A program made the position numbers and the translations under genes. Of a stretch of 63,004 nucleotides of DNA, positions 29,615 to 38,252 are shown in pieces (the stretch's first letter is position 1; every line of letters begins with the position of its first letter). The notes under the pieces were generated by a model. The model worked only from the letters and a program-made list of their open reading frames with translations, was not told the origin of the DNA and did not search any database. Source of the stretch: CAYRGC01 sp964423795 (GTDB lineage: Bacteria > Patescibacteriota > Gracilibacteria > Peribacterales > Peribacteraceae); contig CAYRGC010000006.1 of the NCBI GenBank assembly GCA_964423795.1, positions 1 to 63,004 of the forward strand, read 5' to 3'.

Positions 29615-30052
29615 CAGCCGGGACAGTCTACGCTCGTCGCAGCCCATTGAGGAGAGTTCTATCGTTGACGAAAGGGGTGTCGGATGTGGATCTACGCGTA
29701 GCGGGACCATTGCTCGTACGATCCGCATCGAGATTTCGGAATCTTTGTCGCGGTTATCCTCGATTCCAAACTCGCAGTCGTTCCTGGATCTCTCCCTTTT
29801 CTTTGTCGTGACAAAGAAAAGGGGAAAAAGAAAGCACTTGCGCATCAAGAACCCTCTCCGCCCGGCTCCGTCTCTCCGCACCGATCCCTCCAGGGTTTCG
29901 GGATCGGTTCGTCGAGAAGCGCTTCGGCGCGGAGCCTTCCCCCTCACCCCCCGTGATGCGCGGGCCTCGCCCTTCGGTGATCCGAAGGCACCGAAAAATG
30001 CGCGAAGGTCGGCGAGTTTATCCTGAGCCGAGCCGAAGGGCCGACCTGGAGC
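29615..30052. other. Repeat-rich intergenic region without a credible gene
   Basis: Between lcp and the zf-trcl gene there is ~550 nt without a plausible ORF. It holds a perfect 13-bp palindrome (29795-29822), a cctgagccgagccgaagg dispersed element near 30022, several short GC palindromes, then the 58-bp repeat and a terminator. No promoter for lcp is obvious. Confidence 0.6.
29795..29822. repeat. Perfect 13-bp palindrome
   Basis: ccttttctttgtc (29795-29807), gt, gacaaagaaaagg (29810-29822). The flanks are T- and A-rich, so it could work as a bidirectional terminator or an insertion footprint. Confidence 0.7.
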
Positions 30053-30110
30053 GCCACCCTACCGGAAGGAGAGTCCGCGAGAGGAAACCCGGAGGGTTTT
30101 CTTTCGCGAA
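30053..30110 (+). repeat. 58-bp dispersed repeat, copy A
   Basis: This segment is nearly identical (3 differences in 58) to the complement of 38792-38849. It contains aaacccggagggtttt and ends ctttcgcgaa. In both copies the repeat is followed by an A-rich spacer and a terminator hairpin. Confidence 0.85.
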
Positions 30111-30111
30111 A

Positions 30112-30138
30112 GAAAAAAGCACCCGAAGGTGCTTTTTT
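30112..30138. terminator. Bidirectional terminator
   Basis: agcacc (30118-30123), cgaa, ggtgct (30128-30133), flanked by A-run and T-run. It serves the zf-trcl gene on the minus strand and any rightward transcript. Confidence 0.8.
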
Positions 30139-30165
30139 CGATAGCAGAGGGGGATACCCTCAACC

Positions 30166-30456
30166 TTACGACATGCGCGAGCCACGCTCGGCATCGAAGC
30201 AGGCCTTGCAGAGGACCGGGCGGCCACCCTCCTCGACGGGACGGGGCTTGAACGGTACCTCGCAAGCGGCGCCGCACTTACCGCACGTGGCGGGGTGCAT
30301 CTGCTTGGGTCCCATGCGGTCGTTCTTCCTGTTGGCGCGGCAAGCTTTGCAGCGCTGGGGGGAAGCGAGGCCACGGGAGGCGTAAAATTCCTGCTCGCCC
30401 TCGGAGAACGCGAACGTTGCTCCGCAATCGCGGCAGGTGATCTGCTGATCCGGCAT
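30166..30456 (-). CDS. zf-trcl-type zinc-ribbon protein
   Basis: A 96-residue protein with two zinc ribbons. The first, CRDCGATFAFSEGEQEFYASRGLASPQRCKACR, is the signature of the probable zinc-ribbon (zf-trcl) family. The second (TCGKCGAACEVPFKP... LCKACF) is the CxxC-ssDNA-binding-like ribbon often appended to it in uncultured bacteria. All eight cysteines are present. It has its own promoter (30541-30568), an ~80-nt leader without Shine-Dalgarno, and a terminator. Function is unknown; nucleic-acid binding is plausible. Confidence 0.88.
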   Translation of the reverse strand: MPDQQITCRDCGATFAFSEGEQEFYASRGLASPQRCKACRANRKNDRMGPKQMHPATCGKCGAACEVPFKPRPVEEGGRPVLCKACFDAERGSRMS

Positions 30457-30540
30457 ACGGATGAGAAGAAGGAAATAAATCGCAGTAACCTTCTCTCACG
30501 ATGTCGTAAAACGAATCAGGTTGAAGGACTTGCTGCGGGA

Positions 30541-30568
30541 ATTATAGGGTAAACAGGCTGAAAGTCAA
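30541..30568 (-). promoter_or_regulatory. Promoter of the zf-trcl gene
   Basis: On the minus strand TTGACT (30568-30563), 16 bp, TATAAT (30546-30541). Confidence 0.85.
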
Positions 30569-30603
30569 TGAATAACCGGTGTAATTCCTGGCCTCTGTAA
30601 GCC

Positions 30604-30632
30604 AAAAAAGCCGGGGAGGTCGTCCCCGGCTT
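30604..30632 (-). terminator. rplJ-rplL terminator
   Basis: aagccgggga/tccccggctt form a 10-bp stem. On the minus strand it ends in a TTTTTT run (complement of 30604-30609). Confidence 0.9.
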
Positions 30633-30652
30633 CTTGGAAAGCGAGAGAAAGA

Positions 30653-31048
30653 TTACTTGAGGGTCACCTTCGCGCCGGCGGCCTCGAGGGTCTTCTTCAT
30701 CTTCTCGGCGTCGTCCTTGGCGACGTTCTCCTTGACCATCTTCGGAGCGCCGTCGACGAGGGCCTTGGCCTCACCGAGGCCGAGACCGGTGAGCTCGCGG
30801 ACCGCCTTGATCACGCCGATCTTCTGGGCGCCGGCATCGGTAAGCTCGACGTTGTAGGAGGACTTCTCCTCGGCGGGGGCGGCGCCACCGGCGGCCGGAG
30901 CCGCGGCGACAGCGACCGGAGCGGCGGCGGAGATGCCGTACGTCTGCTCCATGTACTTCACGACGTTGTTCAGCTGGATAACGTTCAGCTTCTCGAGAGC
31001 GGAGATAACGGCCTGCTCTTCGGCGTTGAGGGTGATGGCGTCGGCCAT
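30653..31048 (-). CDS. rplL: 50S ribosomal protein L7/L12
   Basis: A 131-residue stalk protein that recruits translation factors. It has the N-terminal dimerisation helices, an Ala/Pro-rich hinge (residues ~42-60, AAAPVAVAAAPAAGGAAPA), and the C-terminal domain with IGVIKAVRELTGLGLGEAKALVDGAPKMVKE, the factor-binding helix. Length is normal. It is 45 nt downstream of rplJ in the same operon and followed by a terminator. Confidence 0.97.
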   Translation of the reverse strand: MADAITLNAEEQAVISALEKLNVIQLNNVVKYMEQTYGISAAAPVAVAAAPAAGGAAPAEEKSSYNVELTDAGAQKIGVIKAVRELTGLGLGEAKALVDGAPKMVKENVAKDDAEKMKKTLEAAGAKVTLK

Positions 31049-31093
31049 GGGATTAGGGGAGAAAAGGAATGAGGGGGATAAATGACAGCAGTG

Positions 31094-31636
31094 TTACGCC
31101 GCTGCGGGTGCGCTCTCCTTCTTCTTGGCGATCTCCGCGAGGCTGCGGGCAAAGCCCGAGAGCGGGGAAGAGCACATCGAAGCGAAAGAGACGAGGGGAG
31201 AGCGGATCATGCCCGCGAAGGTGCCGAGGAGCACCTGCCTGGACGGGATGGTGGCCAGGGTGACGGCCTCCGCCTTCGAGAGCAGCTTGCCCTCGAAGAG
31301 ACCGCCGACGAACGAGACCTGCTTGAAGTCCTTGGCGAACTTGTGGGCGGCCTGGGCGCCGGCGACGGGATCGTTGTAGCTGAAGATGCAGGCGATCGGA
31401 CCCGGGAAGTCCTTCTCGTCCAGCACGGGGAAGCCCTTCTCTTTGCTGGCGAGACGGATGAGGGTCTTTTTGGCGACCTTCATCTCCGCGCCGGCGGCGC
31501 GCACCTCGCGGCGGAGCTTCGTGATGTCTCCGACCTTGAGACCGATGTATTGGGTGAAGATCACGGACTGCGCCTTTCCGAGCTTTTCGACGAGCTCTGC
31601 GAGTTGGACCTTCTTTTCGTCGCGGGTGACTGCCAT
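31094..31636 (-). CDS. rplJ: 50S ribosomal protein L10
   Basis: A 180-residue base of the L7/L12 stalk, binding 23S rRNA and the L7/L12 dimers. The chosen start (ATG 31636, MAVTRDEKK) is standard. EKLGKAQSVIFTQYIGLKVGDITKLRREVRAAGAEMKVAKKTLIRLA is the conserved rRNA-binding part. The C-terminal helix that carries L7/L12 ends Lys/Ala-rich. It lies behind a long leader with promoter and attenuator, as in many rplJL operons where L10 represses its own mRNA. Confidence 0.95.
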   Translation of the reverse strand: MAVTRDEKKVQLAELVEKLGKAQSVIFTQYIGLKVGDITKLRREVRAAGAEMKVAKKTLIRLASKEKGFPVLDEKDFPGPIACIFSYNDPVAGAQAAHKFAKDFKQVSFVGGLFEGKLLSKAEAVTLATIPSRQVLLGTFAGMIRSPLVSFASMCSSPLSGFARSLAEIAKKKESAPAAA

Positions 31637-31702
31637 AAGGGGTAGGGGAGGGACGTGCTCGATGGACGTTGTCATCCCGAGCTTGTCGAGGGATAAACAA
31701 AA

Positions 31703-31728
31703 GGTCTCCCTTTTGTGTCCGGGAGACC
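31703..31728 (-). terminator. Attenuator-like terminator in the rplJL leader
   Basis: On the minus strand ggtctccc (31728-31721), loop, gggagacc (31710-31703), then ttttgttt. It lies 67 nt before the L10 start and ~105 nt after the predicted transcription start, inside what should be the L10 leader. Confidence 0.75.
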
Positions 31729-31840
31729 AGCGAGGAACACGGCACGAAGCACCAAGCCGGGGCCGAGTGACCGATGCTGTATTCCTCGGAGGGGCTTATT
31801 TCGGCCTGCGGCCTTGTGCCCTCGGTCTTCGGACGGGGGA

Positions 31841-31868
31841 ATTCTACTCAGGAACCGGCGCGTGTCAA
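31841..31868 (-). promoter_or_regulatory. rplJL promoter
   Basis: On the minus strand TTGACA (31868-31863), 16 bp, TAGAAT (31846-31841). The ~200-nt leader that follows is GC-rich and structured and is where L10 would be expected to bind. A dispersed repeat (31671-31697) lies between attenuator and gene. Confidence 0.8.
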
Positions 31869-31983
31869 CACCTTCTGACCTTCGCTGCGTAAGAGAAGGT
31901 TCTATCGGCCGTTAGCGCAGTTCCGCGGCGAGGTATCCTTTTTCTCGTCCGGGGCGATATCTTGGCTTACACTATGGGCTCCG

Positions 31984-33873
31984 ATGGATGCGCCATTGCC
32001 CGCTGCGGCTCATGCGAGAGACGTCTTGGATGACGCGATCGTCGCCATGCGCGGCGAACGGGTCCGCAAGGCCTGGACCCTCGCGCGGCAGTGGTACGGG
32101 GACCAGGCGCACTGGGCCGGAATGTCCCTCGCGCGCCACGTGCTCGGCGTCCTCACGACGCTCCTGCCGTTCGAGCCCGACGATGACGCGGTGATCGCGT
32201 GCCTGCTCCAGCACTCGCTCGAGCTCCGCGTGACGACGCTCACCGAGCTGGAAGAGGAGTTCGGCGTCGCCGTGCGGTCGCTCGTGAGCAGCATCCACCT
32301 CGTGTCGCACGTGAGCATGCGCTCGCGAAGGCGTTCCATCGAGGACGTGCGCCTGATGCTCCTCTCGGTCTCGGACGACATGCGCGTGCTCCTCACGGTG
32401 CTCTGCGACCGTTGCTACCTCCTCGAAAACCTCGCCTCCATGCCGCCAGTCGAGCGCCGGGCGCTCAGTCGCGACGTGCTCGCCCTCTTCGCGCCCGTGG
32501 CGGCGCGTCTCGGCATCCACTCCCTCAAGCAGCGGCTCGAGTTACTGGCGTTCCCGGTGATGTACGCGAGCGACGCCGAGCGCATCGCCGAGCAGCTCGC
32601 CATCCTGCACGAGCGCCATGGGGATTTTTTGCCCGTCGCCGCGAAGGAGCTCGAGAACGCGCTGCTCGAAGCCGGCATCCAGGCCTCCGTGAGCGGCCGC
32701 CAGAAGCAGCTCTACAGTATTTTCGCCAAGATGCGGGGCAAGGGCCTCTCGTCCATCGAAGGCCTCAGCGATCTCTTCGCCCTGCGCGTCGTGGTGCCGA
32801 CGACCGACGATTGCTATCGCGTGCTCGGTCATCTGCACCGCATGGGCCGCCCCGTCCCCAACCGCTTCAAGGATTACATCGCGTTTCCCAAGCCCAACGG
32901 CTACCAGAGCCTCCATACGACCATCGCGAGGGTCCCCGGCGTGCCGGAGGAGCTCTTCGCGGAGGTGCAGATCCGCACGCCGCAGATGCATCGCGAGGCC
33001 GAGTACGGCATCGCCGCGCACTGGAGTTACAAGGAGGGCGGATCCACGCGGCAGAGCATGCAGCGCGTGCAGCTCCAGCAAATGCTTTCCTCGCAGCAGG
33101 CGCTGTCGGCCGACGGTCACCGTCCCGTGCTCGTCGATCACATTTACGTCCTGTCGCCGAAGGGCGACGTGGTGGAGCTTCCGGAGGGCGCCACGCCGCT
33201 CGACTTCGCGTTCCAGATCCACAGCACCCTCGGCCTCACGTTCCGCGCCGCGCGCGTGAACGGCTCCATCGTGCCGCTCACCTACGAGCTCGAGAACGGC
33301 GACATGGTCGAGATCCTCACGCACCGCACGCCGCAGCCCTCGAGCGAATGGCTGCAGCTCGTGAAAATGGCGTCCTCGCGCACGCGCCTCAAGCGGTACC
33401 TGCACACCGCCCACCGCGCCGACTACGTCGCCGCCGGCAAAATCATCGTGAACGAGGAACTGAAGAAGCGCCGCCTGCCGACGCTCGATACCGATCTCTC
33501 GGTGCTCCGGCTCCAGAACGGCGAGCCGCTCACCCATGCCCAGCGCGAAGATCTGCTCATGAAGCTCGGTCAGGGGTCGGAAAAGGCGGGCACGCTCCTG
33601 CGGCAGTTCGACCTGATCAGGGCGGCTCTTCCGTCCGACGCGAAACCCGCGCCCCGGCTGCGCCTCCAGCGCAAGGACGCGTTGATCCAGATCGAGAACG
33701 GTCTTTCCATGCCCATCCGCTTCGCCAAGTGCTGCGGTCCGATCGCGGAGGAGCGCGAGCGCATCCTCGGGATCGTCACGCGGGGCGGGGACGTGGTCGT
33801 GCACCTCGCCAAGTGCAAGCAGGCGCTCAGGGGGAACCCCGAGCGACGAGTGGGCGTGAAGTGGATGATCTGA
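31984..33873 (+). CDS. RelA/SpoT-family (p)ppGpp synthetase with decayed hydrolase domain
   Basis: A 629-residue stringent-response enzyme. The N-terminal HD-hydrolase region is recognisable by length, but its metal motif reads QHSLELR (residues 76-82) where H-D-x-x-E-D is needed, so hydrolysis should be lost. The synthetase domain is intact: GRQKQLYSIFAKMRGK, GLSDLFALRVVV, NRFKDYIAFPKPNGYQSLHTTI, EVQIRTPQMHREAEYGIAAHW. A TGS domain (residues ~385-445) follows, then a terminal CC zinc-finger-like segment (FAKCCGPI...GIVTRGGDVVVH). No ACT domain is present, and no hydrolase gene is in the window. Confidence 0.9.
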   Translation: MDAPLPAAAHARDVLDDAIVAMRGERVRKAWTLARQWYGDQAHWAGMSLARHVLGVLTTLLPFEPDDDAVIACLLQHSLELRVTTLTELEEEFGVAVRSLVSSIHLVSHVSMRSRRRSIEDVRLMLLSVSDDMRVLLTVLCDRCYLLENLASMPPVERRALSRDVLALFAPVAARLGIHSLKQRLELLAFPVMYASDAERIAEQLAILHERHGDFLPVAAKELENALLEAGIQASVSGRQKQLYSIFAKMRGKGLSSIEGLSDLFALRVVVPTTDDCYRVLGHLHRMGRPVPNRFKDYIAFPKPNGYQSLHTTIARVPGVPEELFAEVQIRTPQMHREAEYGIAAHWSYKEGGSTRQSMQRVQLQQMLSSQQALSADGHRPVLVDHIYVLSPKGDVVELPEGATPLDFAFQIHSTLGLTFRAARVNGSIVPLTYELENGDMVEILTHRTPQPSSEWLQLVKMASSRTRLKRYLHTAHRADYVAAGKIIVNEELKKRRLPTLDTDLSVLRLQNGEPLTHAQREDLLMKLGQGSEKAGTLLRQFDLIRAALPSDAKPAPRLRLQRKDALIQIENGLSMPIRFAKCCGPIAEERERILGIVTRGGDVVVHLAKCKQALRGNPERRVGVKWMI

Positions 33874-33877
33874 CCTT

Positions 33878-34150
33878 TCAGAGGTTCCGATAGACGTCTT
33901 TTCGGTGTCCGATACGGATGACGGTGAGTATGCGGATGGTCGCGGCCACTTCGTAGACGATCCGATAGGTGCCTATGCGGATGCGATAGTGATGCGCGTA
34001 GCCTTCAATGGGCTCCGCGCCTCGCGGAAACGGATTCTCCGCCAACGCGGTGATGCGTGCTTGCAAAGCGTCGAGAATGCTTCGCGGAATGCGCCGGATA
34101 TCCTTGAGCACCGAACGTTTCAGGACGATCTGATACGGCGTATCGCTCAT
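33878..34150 (-). CDS. RelE/ParE-superfamily toxin
   Basis: A 90-residue toxin. The compact RelE fold pattern is visible: YQIVLKRSVLKDIRRIP, ENPFPRGAEPIEG, HHYRIRIGTYRIVYEV, then VIRIGHRKDVYRNL with the C-terminal basic/His residues typical of mRNA-cleaving RelE proteins. Its ATG overlaps the antitoxin TGA by 4 nt, so antitoxin is made first and the pair is coupled. Whether it cleaves mRNA at the ribosome or poisons gyrase like ParE cannot be told, though RYR/HRKDVY favours RelE. Confidence 0.9.
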   Translation of the reverse strand: MSDTPYQIVLKRSVLKDIRRIPRSILDALQARITALAENPFPRGAEPIEGYAHHYRIRIGTYRIVYEVAATIRILTVIRIGHRKDVYRNL

Positions 34151-34377
34151 TTCTTCTTCGGAAAGGCGTGGGCGAAGGGGACGGTCTTCTCCTGACGCCG
34201 CTCCTCGATCGCCTTTCGGTCTTCCAGTTCCTCCTGCGCGGCGATCAGCATGGCGTATTCGCTCGGTGGAACCAGAACGGATTTCGTTTGGGAATTCACG
34301 ATCAGATACGCGGCGCGATCATCGGGTATCGCCTTCGCGCCATGTGATTTGATGTCTTGGAGGGTGATCATATTCAT
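34147..34377 (-). CDS. Phd/YefM-type antitoxin
   Basis: A 76-residue antitoxin, start ATG 34377. The N-terminus MITLQDIKSHGAKAI with TKSVLVPPSEYAMLIAAQEELED matches the Phd/YefM dimerisation and DNA-binding fold. The C-terminal basic, flexible tail would wrap the toxin. A perfect 6-bp-arm palindrome lies 10 nt upstream, as expected for autorepression by the complex. Confidence 0.85.
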   Translation of the reverse strand: MNMITLQDIKSHGAKAIPDDRAAYLIVNSQTKSVLVPPSEYAMLIAAQEELEDRKAIEERRQEKTVPFAHAFPKKK

Positions 34378-34386
34378 ACTGAATAC

Positions 34387-34404
34387 GGTACTGATAAGAG
34401 TACC
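34387..34404. promoter_or_regulatory. Toxin-antitoxin operator
   Basis: ggtact (34387-34392), 6 bp, agtacc (34399-34404) is a perfect palindrome just upstream of the antitoxin start. A related ggtacc half-site follows at 34411. Confidence 0.7.
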
Positions 34405-34492
34405 TTTAATGGTACCATCTTGAAGAACGTTTCGCAAGATCGCAATCCGCGGAGGGGATTGCCAGCATTGCGGCACGATCCTGTGAGACGGC

Positions 34493-35761
34493 TCAGGCCG
34501 CGAGCATCGACTCCACGAGCTTCTCGACGCGCTTGCGCCAGCGGAGCTCCTCGAATTCCTCGGAGCCCTTGGCGGGAACCGGACGCTGCTGGTCCGGCAT
34601 GGACGCGTTGATCTCGGTCACGGACTTCACGACCTCGTCGTCCGAAACCTCGATCTGCTTGTCCTTGAGGAGCTGCTCGATCGCGAAGCGGAGCGTGAGG
34701 CGCTTCTTCGCCTCGTCACGGAGCTCCTTCTGAAGGCTTTCCGGCGTGCGCTTGGTGCGCTTCATCCACTCCTCGAAGGACTGGTTACTCTCGGTGAGCT
34801 GGCGCTCGATCTCGGCGAACATCTGGCGCTCCTCATGCGCGAGGATCTCCTCCCCGAGGTCGATCTGCGTGGCCTTGAGGATCGCGTCGAAAAGTTCGTT
34901 CTCGCGGCGCTGACGGTCGCTTTGTTCCTCCTGCGCCTTCATCGACTCGCGCACGCGTTTCTTCAGGTCCTCGAGGGATTCGCCGAGGCTGTGCTCCTTC
35001 ACGAAGGCGTCGGTCATCGCCGGGGAGTGCACTTCGGCGATGCCTTTGACGGTGACCGCGAAAGTGACCGGCTTTCCCTTGAGTTGCTCGGCGTGGTAAT
35101 CCGCGGGGAACGTGAGCGTGAAGCTCTTCTGGTCGCCCTTCTTCATGCCCTCGAGGTTCTTCTCGAAGCCCGGGATCAGCGACTGGCTGCCGAGGACCAC
35201 CTGGTAATCGACGGCGCGGGTGCCGCCCACCTCCTTGCCGGCGGCGTCGGTTCCCGCGAAATCGAGGGTGACCTGGTCGCCGTCCTTCGCCGCGCGATCG
35301 ACCGCCGTGAACGTGCGGTACTGCGATTGCAGGTATTCGAGCATGCGAGTGACGTCCTTCTCGTCGAACGACGGCTCCTTCTTGGCGATCTTGATCTTCT
35401 CCGCGCCCTTCACCTTCACCTCCGGGCGCTCGGTCGCGATCACCACGATCGTGAGCGGCGCCTTCTGCTGCACGTCGACCTTCGGCGGGACGATGGGGGA
35501 CACCGTGTTGTCTGCGAAGAGCGTCTGGAACACGCTCGGCAGCACGTCGCGCACCGTCTCCTCCAAGAGGGCCTCCTGCGGCACGCGCTTGCGGACTTCC
35601 TCGGCCGGGGCCTTGCCCGGGCGGAAGCCGTCGATGCGCACGGATTGACCGACGCGGGCGAGGGTCTTGGCCTCCGCGGCGAGCGTCTCCTCCATGCTGA
35701 AGGTCACGGTGAACTGCGTGCGGGCCTGGGAGAGCTTTTTCGGTTCGGAAATCTGGGGCAT
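34493..35761 (-). CDS. tig: Trigger factor (ribosome-associated chaperone)
   Basis: A 422-residue chaperone at the exit tunnel. The ribosome-docking signature is DGFRPGKAP (about residues 44-52). The FKBP-like PPIase domain spans ~150-245 (GDQVTLDFAGTDAAGKEV, LIPGFEKNLEGMKKGDQKSFTLTFPADY). The C-terminal helical arms follow. The domain order is complete and the length slightly under E. coli. It sits between the toxin-antitoxin pair and secF, all on the minus strand, with ~50-nt gaps. Confidence 0.94.
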   Translation of the reverse strand: MPQISEPKKLSQARTQFTVTFSMEETLAAEAKTLARVGQSVRIDGFRPGKAPAEEVRKRVPQEALLEETVRDVLPSVFQTLFADNTVSPIVPPKVDVQQKAPLTIVVIATERPEVKVKGAEKIKIAKKEPSFDEKDVTRMLEYLQSQYRTFTAVDRAAKDGDQVTLDFAGTDAAGKEVGGTRAVDYQVVLGSQSLIPGFEKNLEGMKKGDQKSFTLTFPADYHAEQLKGKPVTFAVTVKGIAEVHSPAMTDAFVKEHSLGESLEDLKKRVRESMKAQEEQSDRQRRENELFDAILKATQIDLGEEILAHEERQMFAEIERQLTESNQSFEEWMKRTKRTPESLQKELRDEAKKRLTLRFAIEQLLKDKQIEVSDDEVVKSVTEINASMPDQQRPVPAKGSEEFEELRWRKRVEKLVESMLAA

Positions 35762-35811
35762 GGAAGAGCGGGAAGGGGAGTCGGGATCAGTCTACGTCAG
35801 CGGGTCCGGTT

Positions 35812-36729
35812 TCACGCATTGCGGCGTCCCCACTTCCAGTACACGAGGAGCGGCGCGGCGATGAAGTACGAGGAGTACACGCCGATCACCGTGCCGAAGA
35901 TGAGGGCGAGGATGAACCACTTGATGGACTCGGAGCCGAAGAAGAACAGCGTCACGAGCATGATGAGCGCGGCCGCCATGGTGTTGAACGTGCGGGTCAC
36001 GCACTGGCGGAGGCCGCGGTCCACGACCTGCGCGAGCGTCTCGTGGCGGCTTTCGTGGGTCATGTTGTCGCGGATGCGGTCGAAAATGACGATCGTATCG
36101 TTGGCGGAGTACGCGAGGATCGTGAGGAGCGCGGTGACGAAGAGGGGATCGAACTCGAAGGTCGTGAAGCGGCTGACGACCACGAAGAAGCCGCTCGTGA
36201 TGATGACGTCGTGGATGAAGCCGATGACGGCGAGCACGCCGAACTTGAGGGGGTTGAGCTTGCGCGGCAATTTCCGGAAGGCGATTGCGAGGTAGGTCAC
36301 CATGGCGATGGACGCCACGGCGATCGCGATGAGCGTGTTCTTCTTGAGGTTGGCCGAGAGGCTCGGGCCGATCGTGGTGTACTGGAGCTCCGTCACCGGG
36401 ACGGCGAGGGAGGTGCCGAGGGACTTGAGCACGTCGACGTGCGTCTCGTTGCTCATGGGCTTCGTGCGCAGGAGGAACGAGAGACCCTTCTGGCCGTTGA
36501 TCGCGGACACGACGACGTTTCCGAGGGTGTCGGGATGCGCCTTCTCGTAGGCGTGCACCGCGGTTTCGACGTCCTGTTTCGTCTTTCCCTCGGCCTGGAT
36601 CTCGAGGAGGGTGCCGCCGGAGAACTCGATGCTCAGGCGCGGGCCCGGCGTGATCAGGAGCACGATGGACACCACGACGAGGACCGCCGAGAGCCCGAGG
36701 AAGACCTTGGAGAGTTTGAGGATTGACAT
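35812..36729 (-). CDS. secF: Protein translocase subunit SecF
   Basis: A 305-residue, six-helix subunit that uses the proton gradient to help Sec export. Start ATG 36729 precedes the first helix. Diagnostics are LSIEFSGGTLLEIQ (P1 head), GVLAVIGFIHDVIITSGFF (fourth helix), AYSANDTIVIFDRIRDNM and RTFNTMAAALIMLVTLFFFG. secD, normally just upstream, is not adjacent here; the upstream gene is an unrelated membrane protein, so secD must be elsewhere. Confidence 0.95.
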   Translation of the reverse strand: MSILKLSKVFLGLSAVLVVVSIVLLITPGPRLSIEFSGGTLLEIQAEGKTKQDVETAVHAYEKAHPDTLGNVVVSAINGQKGLSFLLRTKPMSNETHVDVLKSLGTSLAVPVTELQYTTIGPSLSANLKKNTLIAIAVASIAMVTYLAIAFRKLPRKLNPLKFGVLAVIGFIHDVIITSGFFVVVSRFTTFEFDPLFVTALLTILAYSANDTIVIFDRIRDNMTHESRHETLAQVVDRGLRQCVTRTFNTMAAALIMLVTLFFFGSESIKWFILALIFGTVIGVYSSYFIAAPLLVYWKWGRRNA

Positions 36730-36773
36730 TGGGCGCCAAGCGTAGCGGGGAACCGGGAGGGACGCAATCGCCC

Positions 36774-38102
36774 TCACTCGGCCCGGACCGCCAGCCGCGC
36801 GATGCCGCCGCTCACCCCGAAGGTCCAGGTGAAGCGCGAGCCTTCCGGATAGACGGAGCGGAGAGGTCCGAAGAGCGGGGGGAAGGTCGTGCCCGCGAAA
36901 CGGGCGAGCTCGCTCGACCCGGCAGAGAGGCCGTCGAGAGGGCGCAGCGCCGGGGCCGTGCCGGTCGCAAAGAGGTCCGGCGCCGTCGCGAGGATGAAGC
37001 GGTTACGGAGCCTCGCGGTGAAGAGCCCGCCCGAGGCCGTGAGCGGGGTCTCGCTCACCGACCAGCCGTTTCGGGTCGAGGAGTCCGTCCTCAGATCCGA
37101 CATCGCGTCCTTCACCACAGCGTAGGCGTACTTGCCGTCCACGGTCCTGCGGTCCACGTAGCCCTTGCTCGCGCGGTCGCGGAACCCGTCGTGGAGGCGC
37201 AGCGCGAGCGCGTCCCAGGCGGAGACATCCTCGATTTCCCCGGAGAGCAGCACGTCGCGGCGCCCGTTCTCGTCGCGGATGCAGCCGACGGCCGGGCGCT
37301 TGAGGAGCGGCAAAAGGTCGTACTGGAGACTCAGGTCGGCGCCGAGGAGGCGCTCGGTCTCCGTGAGGCGTTCGCTTTGGGTGATGATCGGGTCCCCGTC
37401 CTCCACGAGCAGCCGGAGGAAGGTTTCGGGGGAAGCGCTGCCGAGGCAGAACGTTTCCGCGGGCAGCGCGTCGGGGAACGCGAAGCGGACGGGGGAACCG
37501 TCGATGCCGGTGACGGCGTACGTCAGGAGGGCGTCCTTCTCACCGCGTCGCTCGAGCACGGCCTCGCCCGTCGGCGCGCCGAAGAGCAGCGTGACCCTGC
37601 GGTCGGCTTCGCCGGACGGCACCGTATGGACGTAACCCCAGTCCTGCGTCACAGTCTCCGCGATCAGCGAAAGGAACGAGGGGGAGGCCGAGAGCGGCGT
37701 TTCGCCTTCGCGGATGCCGACATCGGCGGACTCGGTTCCCGCCCCAACGACGACCGATTTGCCGCGGAGACGGATCTCCGCCGGCGTATCGCCGAAGCTC
37801 GTCTCGTCCGTCGGATCGATCACCCACGCCGTGCGTCCCGCGGCGGTTTCCACGAACGCGACCGACATCCATCCCTCGCTCCGCGGCAATTCGCTTATCT
37901 GGGGAATCCAGGAGGCATACGTCTTTTGGAGTTCCGAGAGCGTGGTCCGCGGGAAGAACGCGAGCGTGCGCTCCGCGGGAACCAAAGACGCGAGCGGCGC
38001 GCGCATCTGCCATTGCCAGATGAGGAGCACGGCGATGCCCGCGGCGGCCACAAGAATGGCACCGAGCACGCCCGTGAGGATCCAGCGCATCGTCTTCTTC
38101 AC
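36774..38102 (-). CDS. Single-pass surface/periplasmic protein, DUF3352-like
   Basis: A 442-residue protein with a Lys/Arg start and one helix (residues 6-32), then a large extracytoplasmic part. The opening LASLVPAERTLAFFPRTTLSELQKTYASW and long beta-rich body recall DUF3352-type proteins of uncultured bacteria; the match is by pattern only. It has a few cysteines and no enzyme motif. Lying just upstream of secF, it is probably cotranscribed, and may be a substrate or partner of export. Function unknown. Confidence 0.6.
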   Translation of the reverse strand: MKKTMRWILTGVLGAILVAAAGIAVLLIWQWQMRAPLASLVPAERTLAFFPRTTLSELQKTYASWIPQISELPRSEGWMSVAFVETAAGRTAWVIDPTDETSFGDTPAEIRLRGKSVVVGAGTESADVGIREGETPLSASPSFLSLIAETVTQDWGYVHTVPSGEADRRVTLLFGAPTGEAVLERRGEKDALLTYAVTGIDGSPVRFAFPDALPAETFCLGSASPETFLRLLVEDGDPIITQSERLTETERLLGADLSLQYDLLPLLKRPAVGCIRDENGRRDVLLSGEIEDVSAWDALALRLHDGFRDRASKGYVDRRTVDGKYAYAVVKDAMSDLRTDSSTRNGWSVSETPLTASGGLFTARLRNRFILATAPDLFATGTAPALRPLDGLSAGSSELARFAGTTFPPLFGPLRSVYPEGSRFTWTFGVSGGIARLAVRAE

Positions 38103-38252
38103 CCCGGCATTCTATGGGGAGACGGAGAGGGGCTCCAGGGAAAGACCGCCTTTCCATCTTCCGCATGCGGAAAGGACAACTTTCATCGACAAATTCCCTC
38201 GAATCATAAATGTATTCATACAACATTATTTGGCTTACACAAGAGAAGAAAG

